A DNA stretch of 64,000 nucleotides from JBKBII01 sp046299415. Lineage in GTDB: Bacteria; Pseudomonadota; Gammaproteobacteria; Ectothiorhodospirales; Ectothiorhodospiraceae. The notes beneath the pieces are model-generated. The model saw only the letters and a program-made list of their open reading frames with translations, searched no databases and had not been told where the DNA came from. Every line of letters begins with the position of its first letter. The first letter of the stretch is position 1. Of the stretch, positions 27,489 to 36,454 are shown piece after piece. Location: assembly GCA_046299415.1 (NCBI GenBank), contig JBKBII010000009.1:1-64000 (forward strand), read 5' to 3'. Both the position numbers and the translations under genes were made by a program.

Positions 27489-28468
27489 GCATCGAAGAGG
27501 GTGCGGTTTCTGATGCGGCGGTAGGACCCGTGGCGCTTTTGCCGCCGACGCTCGTGTTCGACCTCGAGACCGTGCCGGATGTCACCGGAGCGCGGCGCCT
27601 GTTTCCGCTCGATGGTTTGAGTGACGCCGATGTGCTGGCGCTTCTCGAGACGCAGGCACGGATTCGTAACGGGCGTGAGTTTCAGCCGCACTTGCTGCAG
27701 CGGATCGTGACGATTGGGGTCGTATACGCCGCCGGTGACCGACTGCACGTCGAGGCCATCGGGCGTGACACTCAACATGCGGATCCCGATGAGCATGAAC
27801 GCGAGGTTCTGACGCGTTTTTTTGACGCCATCGAGCGCCGTTCGCCGACATTGGTGAGTTGGAACGGCAGCGGCTTTGATGCGCCTGTGTTGCATTATCG
27901 TGCGCTGTTGCGCGGAGTGACGGCAGCGCGGTACTGGGAGCAGGGCGACGGCGATCGGGCCTTTCGTTACAACCACTATTTGGGTCGTTTTCATCAGCGT
28001 CACACCGATCTGATGGATGTCTTGTCGGGCTATCAGGGACGAGCCGTGGCGCGTCTCGACGCGGTGGCGTCGTTACTCGGTTTTCCGGGCAAGATGGGGA
28101 TGGACGGCTCAAAGGTGGCGGCGGCGTGGTTTGGCGATCGCCGCTCTGAGGTGTTCGATTATGTCGAGCACGATGTGCTCAACACATACCTCGTGTTTTT
28201 GCGCTATCGGGTCATGAAGGGTGAGTTGACCGAGGCGCAATTCCAGTCGCGTGCGTTGCAGTTGGTCGAATGGCTTGAACGATCGGGTGCGGCTCATCGC
28301 CGCGAGTTTGTCGATGCCTGGCGACGAGCGGCAGAGGGTGCCATGACCAGCCCTTGGTCGCAGGCGCGCTCGGGATTGGGGCGGGTCGATCCATTACAGA
28401 GTCGTTGTGGCGCCGGTCTGGCGGCTGACGGCGGCGATGCTGAGGGCGACGCTGGCGAATCGGTGTAG
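27485..28468 (+). CDS. PolB-like 3'-5' exonuclease-domain protein
   Basis: The 327-residue protein begins with the DEDD exonuclease motif LVFDLETVPDV (Asp and Glu of Exo I). Exo II is SWNGSGFDAPVLHYRAL and Exo III is DYVEHDVLNTYLVFLR. This is the pattern of the predicted PolB-like exonuclease family of gammaproteobacteria, whose role is probably DNA or RNA trimming. GTG 27485 overlaps the cysM stop (GTGA), so translation is probably coupled. The last 50 residues are low-complexity. Association with cysM and rlmD is conserved in relatives. Confidence 0.82.
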   Translation: MSIEEGAVSDAAVGPVALLPPTLVFDLETVPDVTGARRLFPLDGLSDADVLALLETQARIRNGREFQPHLLQRIVTIGVVYAAGDRLHVEAIGRDTQHADPDEHEREVLTRFFDAIERRSPTLVSWNGSGFDAPVLHYRALLRGVTAARYWEQGDGDRAFRYNHYLGRFHQRHTDLMDVLSGYQGRAVARLDAVASLLGFPGKMGMDGSKVAAAWFGDRRSEVFDYVEHDVLNTYLVFLRYRVMKGELTEAQFQSRALQLVEWLERSGAAHRREFVDAWRRAAEGAMTSPWSQARSGLGRVDPLQSRCGAGLAADGGDAEGDAGESV

Positions 28469-28822
28469 GCAATCCGGGGTCGTCGTAAGAACTGACCGTC
28501 GCTTCAGGGGGCTTTTTTTTAGTGACAGACGGGATCGCTGCAGGACGCGAAGGCGTTGCGAGAGCTCTGAGCCTTGGCGTAGTCCCGGTCGTCCACGATC
28601 GTGGTCCTGCGTGATCGCACTTTGCGCCCGTGAGCGGCAGCGCGTCGCGGTGTTGTGCGGTTCTGAGGATGTTGTCGTTCCGCCAGATCGTTATTTTGAT
28701 TGGATGACCCGCGCCGTGCGATGGCTTCGTCCGAGAGTAGAAAGGGCGTCAGGCTTGTAGAGGTGGGTGATGATGGTGAGTGAGCGCCGGTGAGAAGGCG
28801 ATTATCGAATCGGCGAGAGGCG
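28469..28822 (+). other. Intergenic region exonuclease-rlmD
   Basis: Holds an eight-T run at 28513-28520 following GGGGGC, with no convincing stem. The rlmD frame is open to GTG 28790. Confidence 0.4.
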
Positions 28823-30307
28823 ATGCGTGCCAAGCCGGTGCCGACGGGGGCGACGATCGAGTTTGTCGTGCGTGATTGGACTCTGCAGGGAGATGGTGTC
28901 GCGCAGCGTGTGTCGCCAGACGGTTCAGGCGGTCGGGTCGAGTTTGTGGCGAGAGCGTTACCTGGCGAACGCGTTACGGCGCGGTTTGTCGAGCAGCGGG
29001 CCGGGGTTGCTCGCCATGCGCTGGAGCGTGTCATCGTAGCGTCAGCTGACCGCGTGACGCCGTTTTGCTCTGCGTTCGAGCGTTGCGGTGGTTGCGGTCT
29101 TCAGTACGCGACGCTGGAGGCTCAACGTAGTCTCCGTGACCGGACGCTGTTTGAAACGTTGAATCGCATTGGCCGAGCGATGCCGGAGCAGCGTTTGCCG
29201 GTATTGGCAGGCTCAGATCGGGGATATCGACGTGCAGCGCGTTTGTCGGTGGCTGATCGGCGACGTGCACGATTGCGTGAGGACGATGGTGGACCGCCTG
29301 TGCGCGTGGGCTTTCGCGCGCGTCAAGGCGATGCAGTCGCGCCGATCATGCAATGTGCGGTTTTGCATCCGGCAATCGGTGAGCAGATTAGCGCGCTGCG
29401 GGAGTTGCTTTCAGGATTGAGTGTAGCGGCGGCGATTCCACAGATCGAGGTCGCGGTCGACGATGCGGGACGTGTCGGCGCGATCTTGCGACATTTGCGT
29501 CCGCTCAACGCTGCCGATCGTGAGGCGTTGTTGCAATTTGCGGCTTCACGTAACTGGATCTGGTGGCTGCAGCCCGAGGGACCCGCATCAGTGCATCGAC
29601 TCGACGAGCCGGCTCGCGGCGAGAGTCTGTCTGGGGATGAACCCGGGCGGGCTGACGTCGATGCGCCTCTGCGCTACGCGCATCCGGACTTTGATGTGGT
29701 GATCGATTTTCATCCGCAGGATTTTATTCAGGCTCACGGCGACCTGAATCGGGAGATGGTCGCGCGGGCGGTTGATTGGCTCGATCTGGCGCCGGGTCTG
29801 CGAGTCATCGATGCGTTTTGTGGGCTCGGTAATTTCTCGTTGCCAATCGCGCGGCGAGTGGGCCCTAAGGGACAGGTCTGGGGCCTCGAGGCGGATCAGC
29901 GCATGTTGGCCAGAGCGGCGGCAGGCGCACGGTCACAGGGTATCGATTGGACGCATTACTCGGAGGTGGATCTGTTCGATCCCGCTGCCATCGATCGGTG
30001 GGTGACAACGACGCTGGCGAATGACTGGGCGTCCGGTGATGAGTCGCGACCGCCATTTGATCGGATGTTGATCGATCCGCCGCGGGCGGGTGCGGCGGAG
30101 TGGTTGCCGGTGGCCGCACGGTTGCGCGTGCCGCGCGTCGTCTATGTCTCGTGTAATCCAGCAAGCCTCGCGCGCGACGCTGGACGGCTGGTCAATGAGT
30201 TTGGGTATCGTTTGATCGCTGCGGGGACTGCCGATATGTTTCCGCACACGGCGCATGTCGAATCGATCGCTGTGTTCGTGCGAGAGCGCCCCGGTGTCAA
30301 CACCTGA
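28823..30307 (+). CDS. rlmD: 23S rRNA (uracil-1939-C5) methyltransferase RlmD
   Basis: RlmD methylates U1939 of 23S rRNA using SAM and carries a 4Fe-4S cluster. Cluster cysteines are in FCSAFERCGGCGLQY (Cx5CxxC) and MQCAVLHP. A TRAM-like N-terminal domain (ATIEFVVRDWTLQGDGVA) is followed by the methyltransferase motif VIDAFCGLGNFSLPIA, and the catalytic Cys is in VYVSCNPASLARD. A linker near residues 260-285 (EPARGESLSGDEPGRADVD) is longer than in E. coli. ATG 28823 and GTG 28790 are both possible starts. Length 494 is somewhat above the family's usual 430-450. Confidence 0.95.
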   Translation: MRAKPVPTGATIEFVVRDWTLQGDGVAQRVSPDGSGGRVEFVARALPGERVTARFVEQRAGVARHALERVIVASADRVTPFCSAFERCGGCGLQYATLEAQRSLRDRTLFETLNRIGRAMPEQRLPVLAGSDRGYRRAARLSVADRRRARLREDDGGPPVRVGFRARQGDAVAPIMQCAVLHPAIGEQISALRELLSGLSVAAAIPQIEVAVDDAGRVGAILRHLRPLNAADREALLQFAASRNWIWWLQPEGPASVHRLDEPARGESLSGDEPGRADVDAPLRYAHPDFDVVIDFHPQDFIQAHGDLNREMVARAVDWLDLAPGLRVIDAFCGLGNFSLPIARRVGPKGQVWGLEADQRMLARAAAGARSQGIDWTHYSEVDLFDPAAIDRWVTTTLANDWASGDESRPPFDRMLIDPPRAGAAEWLPVAARLRVPRVVYVSCNPASLARDAGRLVNEFGYRLIAAGTADMFPHTAHVESIAVFVRERPGVNT

Positions 30308-30514
30308 CCCGTGAGTGTCGAGCCTCGAGGTTTGCATGTGCAGCGCGATGGAATCTCGAGCGGTGTCAGGGTTGTCGCTCGACGTCGCGTCGATCGGGCT
30401 CGCGGGACAGGCTAATCCGTTTGGGTGCCGCGACGAAGCTGGCGTTCCGCGTTAATCTTCGACTGGAATTTGACGTAACACGCCGGCAAATCCACGAATC
30501 TTTGCGGAGGTTGT

Positions 30515-31165
30515 GTGCTCGATATCATCGTTGCAGGGGGCTGGTTGATGGCCCCAATTCTGGTGGCGTCGGCTTTGGCTTTGGCGATCATCATCGAACG
30601 GTTGTTCTCTTTGCGTCGTGGCCGCATCGTGCCGGAGGGTTTGCTTGACCGCACGTGGGATCAGATTGCCACGCACGGATTGACCGCTGAGGCGATGCAC
30701 CAGTTGCGACATGATTCTCCTCTCGGTCGGATTTTGGCGACCGGTCTTGCTGCGCATAATCAGTCTCGTGAGGTGATGAAAGCGTCGATCGAGGACACCG
30801 GTCGTCACGTCGCTCATGAATTGGAGCGGTTTCTACCGACTCTTGGAACGATTGCTGCTGTGACGCCGCTCTTGGGTCTGTTGGGGACAGTGGTGGGGAT
30901 GATCGAGGTTTTCGCGGTGATCACCGAGGCCGGAGTGGGTTCGCCACGCGATTTGGCGGGTGGAATTTCGACCGCTCTGATCACAACCGCCGCTGGGATT
31001 TCGGTGGCGATCCCCGCTTTGGTTTTTCATCGGTATTTTCGCGGCCTGGTCGATTCGCTCGTCCTCGATATGGAACGCGAGGCGTTGCGCCTGGTCGAGG
31101 CGGTGTATGGCGATGTCGGGCATGACCAGGCGAGTGTTGATTCAAAAGCCGGGGCGCAGCGATGA
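30515..31165 (+). CDS. exbB: MotA/TolQ/ExbB proton-channel family protein
   Basis: ExbB/TolQ proteins form the proton channel that powers TonB or Tol complexes. The 216-residue chain has an N-terminal membrane helix (MLDIIVAGGWLMAPILVASA) and two more, including the family core LGTIAAVTPLLGLLGTVVGM and ISTALITTAAGISVAIPALV. GTG 30515 is preceded by GGAGG at four bases. It overlaps exbD by four bases (ATGA). Placement ahead of lpxK and kdsB is conserved in pseudomonads. Confidence 0.92.
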   Translation: MLDIIVAGGWLMAPILVASALALAIIIERLFSLRRGRIVPEGLLDRTWDQIATHGLTAEAMHQLRHDSPLGRILATGLAAHNQSREVMKASIEDTGRHVAHELERFLPTLGTIAAVTPLLGLLGTVVGMIEVFAVITEAGVGSPRDLAGGISTALITTAAGISVAIPALVFHRYFRGLVDSLVLDMEREALRLVEAVYGDVGHDQASVDSKAGAQR

Positions 31166-31671
31166 AGTTTTCTTCGGCGCGACGTGATGAGGTGGAGTTG
31201 TCGTTGACGCCTCTGATTGACGTGGTGTTCTTGTTGCTGATCTTTTTTATGGTTTCGACGACGTTCGATCGGGTTGCCGAGCTTGAGTTGAAATTGCCGG
31301 AGGCATCGCAGGGTGACGTTCGGGAGCGTGACGCGCCGATTGAACTGTGGCTATCTGCTGATGGGCGTCTGTTCGTCGATGGCGATGAGTTGATCAACCG
31401 CCGTACAGAAACGCTCGAGCGTCATTTGCGGCGAGCGTATTCGCTGGGCTCTGACGAGGAGGCCTCTCGGCGTGCGGTAATCCTGCGAGCCGATGCCAAG
31501 GCCGAACATCAGTGGGTGGTAAGCATTATCGATACTCTGTCGAGACTCGGAGTCGGTGCGCTATCGATCGCGACTCGTCAGGACTTCGCTGATGGTCTGA
31601 CGACGGATGAGCCGAACCCTATGGGTGATTTCTCGGATGATCCAGCGAGGGATTCGGTGCTCGATCCATGA
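31162..31671 (+). CDS. exbD: ExbD/TolR family protein
   Basis: ExbD/TolR is the partner of the proton channel. The 169-residue chain has a short cytoplasmic N-terminus, one membrane helix with the essential Asp (LTPLIDVVFLLLIFFMVSTT) and a periplasmic domain (ELKLPEASQGD to VVSIIDTLSRLGVGALSIAT). The C-terminal tail beyond residue 145 is acidic and unusually extended. Its ATG overlaps the exbB stop. Confidence 0.92.
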   Translation: MKFSSARRDEVELSLTPLIDVVFLLLIFFMVSTTFDRVAELELKLPEASQGDVRERDAPIELWLSADGRLFVDGDELINRRTETLERHLRRAYSLGSDEEASRRAVILRADAKAEHQWVVSIIDTLSRLGVGALSIATRQDFADGLTTDEPNPMGDFSDDPARDSVLDP

Positions 31672-32453
31672 GTTCGGGCTCGAGACGTCGTGGTTTGTGA
31701 GCCCTGTTGCCGCGTTGTTTGGCGCTTAAACCGCGGCCGGTGTTGTCCTGGCGCTCTGTGCCCGGGACGCATACGAGGGCTGTGAGTCGCGGGCATTCAG
31801 GCAGGTGCACGATCAGTTGGTCGCTTATCGGGAGGCGGTGTGAAGAGGTCGTCGAACCATCGCCGAATCAGCTGAGTCGCGCAAAATTGCCGCCAAGTTC
31901 TTGAAACTCCATTGGATCGAGGTTCGTTGCCGTTCCGACGTCACGGGCGTGTGGCATGAAGGCGCGCAAAGCGCGTCGACGCGAGCTTCTATAAATGGGT
32001 CGCATGCCCCGATCGGTCGCTTTGATAAACGCTGAAGAAAGTCGCGCCTTTGTTGCTGCGCCTGAACCATAGGGGTCGAGACACTACAAATCGGCAGGTG
32101 AAGGAGCTGGCATCACGTGACGTCGCACAGCGTAATGTTCTGCCCATGCATCACAGTCGTTGGTGTTTTTGAGAGCTGTCAGGTTTTTTTGGTTTCGTGG
32201 CCAACGGCTTGAGAGCCGAGGCGTCGTGAGCATGGGCCGCTTTGCGGGGTCTGATGATGCGGCACAATGTGACGCTGTCGAGTCGATGGAACGTTAATCG
32301 TATGGGGTGCTTTCTGTTTTTTTTGCGGAAGATTCGTTCCTGCGAGCTTGCCCCTGGGACGCCGGTCGTCGAGCGTGCGGGCGCTGGTGGAGTTGGCTTC
32401 GCGTGCGCACGGGGCGCGGTGTGAAGGACCGGCGTGTGGGGCCGTCGGTTGAC
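31672..32453 (+). other. Intergenic region exbD-msbA
   Basis: Nearly 800 bases between co-oriented genes. The msbA frame is open back to 32307, but only the part after about 32421 could plausibly be translated. A minus-strand frame at 31825-32070 has no recognised motif. No terminator is seen. Confidence 0.45.
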
Positions 32454-34535
32454 ATGCTGGGCACCTGGAGCGAGGGCTGGCGGGTTTATCGTCGACTGCT
32501 GTCCTACGCTTTTGTGCATTGGCCGATCCTCGTGATCGCCGCTGTGGCGATGGTGGTGATGGCTTTGACCGAGGCAGGCTTTGCGGCGTTGATGAAGCCC
32601 TTGCTTGATGACGCGTTCGCGTCGGATTCGATGATCCCGGCGTATGCGATTCCTTTGGCACTGCTGGCGCTGTTTGCGTTGCGAGGCGTCGCTGAGTTCG
32701 TTTCGCAGTTTTCGATGAAGTTTGTTGGGCGCCACGTGGTCAAGGCGATGCGTGCGGACCTGTTCGCGCGCTTGGTTGATCTGCCACTGCAAACACTCGA
32801 GCGTGGGATGTCGGGACAGTGGGTTGCGCGAGTTACCTATAACGCAGAGCAGGTGGCCACGGCGGCGACCGATGGCTTTGCAACGTTGGTGCGCGATGTT
32901 GTGACGATCGTCGTCCTAGTGGCGTGGATGTTGGTTTTGAGTCCGCTGCTTACCGTTACGGTTCTTGCGATATTGCCTGCTGTCGCCGTGCTCGCGACCG
33001 TCGTCACGCGCCATTTTCGCCGCAACGCCCATCGGCTGCAGTTCAATATGGGCGATGTGACGCATGTGACACAGGAGGTGCTCGATAACCACCGTGTGGT
33101 GCGCCTACACGGCGCTGAAGAGTTCGAGCGCGAGCGTTTCGAGCATACCAATGAGCGCAATCGGCGGATTCACCTGCGCATTGATCGCGTCGCTGCGGCC
33201 TACATCCCCACGGTTCAGTTTTTTGTTGCGGCGGCGCTCGCCGTGGTGATTTGGATCGCGACTTCGGGTGTGTTCGGGTCACCGGTCACGGCAGGAACGT
33301 TCGTATCGTTTTTAACAGCGATGCTGTTGTTGTTGACACCGATACGGCGATTGACGACGTTGAATGCGAAATTGCAGCGAGGCATCGCTGCGGGTCAGAG
33401 TATCTTTGAGGTCATCGATGCGCCGGGAGAGCCGCCAAGCGGTCTGCGCCGCCTCGACCGGGCGCGCGGTGAGATTGTGCTCGAGGATGTCTGGTTTAGG
33501 TATCCGGCAGCGAGAGCGGCCGGCGATGCTGCGATCGTAGAGGCGCCGATAAGCTTGGATCCTGGGGTGGGCCAGTCTAGGCGTCTAAAATCCGAAGGGC
33601 ATGATTCGGAGCAAAGTCGCGTCAAGCTATCAGTCGATCCGGCGACGCTTGGTGTTTTGCCGCAACGACATGGTGTTGCAGCCGTGTCGACAGGGGGTTT
33701 GTCAGGAGGCGACTGCGCAGCATCAGCGCAGGATACGGCGGCCAGTGAGACGTGTGATTCCGAGTCGCACGATTGCGCCGATGACGCTGCAGCGAGTGCC
33801 TGGGTGTTGCGGGGTGTAGCGTTGCATATCGCTGCGGGCGAGCGGGTGGCGCTGGTCGGGCCTTCCGGTTCGGGCAAAACCACGTTGATGCAGTTGCTGC
33901 CCGGGTTTTATCGACCGACGCGGGGACGCATCTTGCTCGATGGTGAGGCCGCAGATGAGTTTGATCTCGTCGATCGGCGGCGACAGTTTGCATGGGTGGG
34001 TCAGAACGTGACGTTGTTCTCGGGCAGTGTGCTCGAGAATATCGCCTACGGGGATCGTGAACCGGATCGAAAACGCGCCGAGCAGGTGGCGCGAGACGCC
34101 GAGGCTTGGAGCTTTATCGAAGGTCTTCCGCAGGGCCTCGATACGCCGATCGGCGAAGATGGATCGCGGCTGTCTGGCGGCCAGCGACAGCGTTTGGCGA
34201 TTGCGCGAGCGCTGTATCGAGACGCGCCGATCTTATTGCTCGATGAGCCGACAAGCGCGTTGGATCCGGAGTCTGAGGGCCGCATTCAGGCCGCAATCGA
34301 GCGCGCGATGCGCGGACGGACAACCGTCGTGATCGCCCATCGCCTGCATACAGTGCGTGATGCCGATCGTATCGTCGTGCTGGAAGACGGATGTGTGGTC
34401 GAGCAGGGACGTCACGCGGAATTGGTGGCGCAGGGTGGGCGTTACGTCGAGCTGCTTGCCGCCGGCGCCTGGCGCACGGATGAATCCAGTGGCGAATGGC
34501 AGGCGACGACGATAGAGGTGGCTGGTGATGCATGA
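32454..34535 (+). CDS. msbA: Lipid A export ATP-binding/permease MsbA
   Basis: MsbA flips lipid A-core across the inner membrane. Six membrane helices occupy about residues 20-290, with GFAALMKPLLDDAFASD resembling the E. coli SLLKPLLDDGFG segment. The nucleotide-binding domain has Walker A GPSGSGKTT, signature LSGGQRQRLAIARAL, Walker B ILLLDEPTSALD and H-loop VIAHRL. Between FRYPAARAAGD and WVLRGVALHI, at roughly 33520-33800, there is a low-complexity insertion of about 85 residues with four Cys. Met 32454 and GTG 32421 are both possible starts. At 693 residues it is about 100 longer than usual. Confidence 0.93.
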   Translation: MLGTWSEGWRVYRRLLSYAFVHWPILVIAAVAMVVMALTEAGFAALMKPLLDDAFASDSMIPAYAIPLALLALFALRGVAEFVSQFSMKFVGRHVVKAMRADLFARLVDLPLQTLERGMSGQWVARVTYNAEQVATAATDGFATLVRDVVTIVVLVAWMLVLSPLLTVTVLAILPAVAVLATVVTRHFRRNAHRLQFNMGDVTHVTQEVLDNHRVVRLHGAEEFERERFEHTNERNRRIHLRIDRVAAAYIPTVQFFVAAALAVVIWIATSGVFGSPVTAGTFVSFLTAMLLLLTPIRRLTTLNAKLQRGIAAGQSIFEVIDAPGEPPSGLRRLDRARGEIVLEDVWFRYPAARAAGDAAIVEAPISLDPGVGQSRRLKSEGHDSEQSRVKLSVDPATLGVLPQRHGVAAVSTGGLSGGDCAASAQDTAASETCDSESHDCADDAAASAWVLRGVALHIAAGERVALVGPSGSGKTTLMQLLPGFYRPTRGRILLDGEAADEFDLVDRRRQFAWVGQNVTLFSGSVLENIAYGDREPDRKRAEQVARDAEAWSFIEGLPQGLDTPIGEDGSRLSGGQRQRLAIARALYRDAPILLLDEPTSALDPESEGRIQAAIERAMRGRTTVVIAHRLHTVRDADRIVVLEDGCVVEQGRHAELVAQGGRYVELLAAGAWRTDESSGEWQATTIEVAGDA

Positions 34536-36171
34536 GAATCGTCCTGCCATTCCGGCGGGTGACGATTGGAGACAGGTCCTCGCGCAGGCAACCTGGCTTG
34601 ACGACGACTCGGGCTATGGATCGCGTTGGCTTCCCGTGTTGCGGGCTTTGTGGGCTGACCATCGCGACGGAGAGGGTGCGCGCATGCGGGCGCGTCTCGG
34701 TTTTTCGACGCCGCCAGATGCGCGAACACGGATCTGGGTGCGCGCAGGCACATCCCCGTTTGCGTTGCGGCTCGCTTGCGAGGTGCTGGCGGTGTTGCGC
34801 GAGCGACGCAAGGATATGCAGCTGGTCTTGACATTTGAGCACGACGATCAGCCGTTGATGCAGCGATATCTGGCGCCCGATCGCAAGCTGGTGCTGGGGT
34901 GGGGGCCGGCGGACTGGACGCCTGCGACTTGCCGCTTCTTGCGCCGATTCTGCCCTGCGGGTGTGGTACTGGTGGGCACCGCGGCACATTCTCGATCCTT
35001 GGCGTCGTCGTCGATACCGTTGGCGGTACTGGATGATGCGGCCGCGTTGAAGACGTTTCGGTCATGGCGAGAGAGAACGCAAGGCCGCAGCCGCAAGTCC
35101 GTTCGCCACTGTTGTCTTAGGCTTGGTGGGGATCGACGGGGGCAGAGTCGGAGTGGTGTCACTGAGCGCGTCACGGATGAGACCAGACAGGCCGCTGACC
35201 GTCCTCTGGACCGAGATCCTGCCAGTCTCGCGGGCGTGGGCGGTGATGCGTGCCGTAACGATTCGTATTGGGTTTTGGACGGTGGATCGGTAGGTGATGT
35301 CAGCGCGCTTCACGGCGATACACCGACAGGTTCGCCCTTTCTGGGATTTGCAGACCCTCGCGCGCGTTTTGTCGAGGCGCAGGCTGACATGACGATGGCG
35401 GCGCTGCTCGGCGATGCCAATCGCCCGACTTGGCTCGTTTTGGTGCCAGAATGCGCTGCCGCTACGGTTTCGCGGCGATTTAAGTCGCACGCGTTGGCGA
35501 ATGTTTCAACGCTGATGTTGGCCGTGTTGCCGACGTCTTGGGTTGATCGAGTCAGTGATTCACAGGCGGCCGTTCGGGTTTTGCAGGCGGGACGCACCGA
35601 CGGGCTGACGCCGCTGGCCTCGCCTCCGGTGGCGGTTGATGAACTTGATGTCTGTGTGTCGGCCTGGGCGCGGACGCCTCTCGATGCGGGTTCGATTTTG
35701 TGGTTGGATCGCGCCGATTGGCTGGCTTCGGCAGCAACGGCGGCTCATGCGGTTGCGTGGATCGAGCCGGGCTATAGCGGCGGAATGAACGAGGACGGAG
35801 AGCCTGAGGCCCTCGATCGCGAGTGTGCGTTGATGGGGGAGACGGCGCTACACGGCGCGCTGTGGCCCATCATGGCGGCGGGGCGCCCATGCTGGCGTGT
35901 TGGCGCGCATCTGTCTCATGGTGGTGCTTCGAGCGTCGATGCCGTCGGAGGACCCACGTCGCCAAGTGCGCTACGCGCAAGTCCTCTCGTCATTGATTCG
36001 GCGGAGATCGGTCAAGTTTTTGATGAATGGCTCTCTGCCCTGAATGATGGTCGGGTCTCGGGTTTCGCGTGGCGGCGTTCGGGAGACATGATTCGTCAGG
36101 GTTTTTGGTCGGCGCGTCGATCAGTCGACGCTGATTTTTCTGCTCTGCAGGATTGGGTCTGGGCACGATGA
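34528..36171 (+). CDS. Divergent Kdo-transferase (KdtA/WaaA)-like protein
   Basis: This 547-residue protein is weakly recognisable. TRIWVRAGTSPFALRLACEV, then LVLTFEHDDQPLMQRYLAPD and CRFLRRFCPAGVVLVG follow the order of the KdtA N-terminal domain. RPTWLVLVPECAAATVSRRF resembles its second domain. However the SVGE segment with the catalytic Glu is replaced by AGTSP, and much of 35.06-35.35 kb is low-complexity. ATG 34528 overlaps the msbA end and has GAGGTGG upstream. The position between msbA and lpxK suggests a lipid A-Kdo role. It may be a degenerate or altered-function glycosyltransferase. Confidence 0.5.
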   Translation: MHENRPAIPAGDDWRQVLAQATWLDDDSGYGSRWLPVLRALWADHRDGEGARMRARLGFSTPPDARTRIWVRAGTSPFALRLACEVLAVLRERRKDMQLVLTFEHDDQPLMQRYLAPDRKLVLGWGPADWTPATCRFLRRFCPAGVVLVGTAAHSRSLASSSIPLAVLDDAAALKTFRSWRERTQGRSRKSVRHCCLRLGGDRRGQSRSGVTERVTDETRQAADRPLDRDPASLAGVGGDACRNDSYWVLDGGSVGDVSALHGDTPTGSPFLGFADPRARFVEAQADMTMAALLGDANRPTWLVLVPECAAATVSRRFKSHALANVSTLMLAVLPTSWVDRVSDSQAAVRVLQAGRTDGLTPLASPPVAVDELDVCVSAWARTPLDAGSILWLDRADWLASAATAAHAVAWIEPGYSGGMNEDGEPEALDRECALMGETALHGALWPIMAAGRPCWRVGAHLSHGGASSVDAVGGPTSPSALRASPLVIDSAEIGQVFDEWLSALNDGRVSGFAWRRSGDMIRQGFWSARRSVDADFSALQDWVWAR

Positions 36172-36454
36172 CTGCGGGGGTCAATGTTTCCGGGAGGCGA
36201 TTCGGTGGCCGATGCGTGGCCTGTGTGTCGCCAGAGCTGATTGGCAGCTTGGCGTTGACTGGGCTTGGTCGACGCGGTTGGCCGATGTTTTTGCGTGTGT
36301 ATGCTGATGCGGGCGATCGACTTAGGATGACCGCATATTGGAATTGCTTCGGGTTGACGTTTTCGGGTCGTGATGCGGTAGGTGTTGACGGCTCGAATCG
36401 ATTGAGACGGCGTCGTCGTGATGCCTCTGTGGATCCGTTGTTGTGCCGTTTGTA

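Noticed and set aside
28513..28520. Terminator at the eight-T run after the exonuclease gene
   Set aside because: The preceding bases do not fold into a stable stem by eye.
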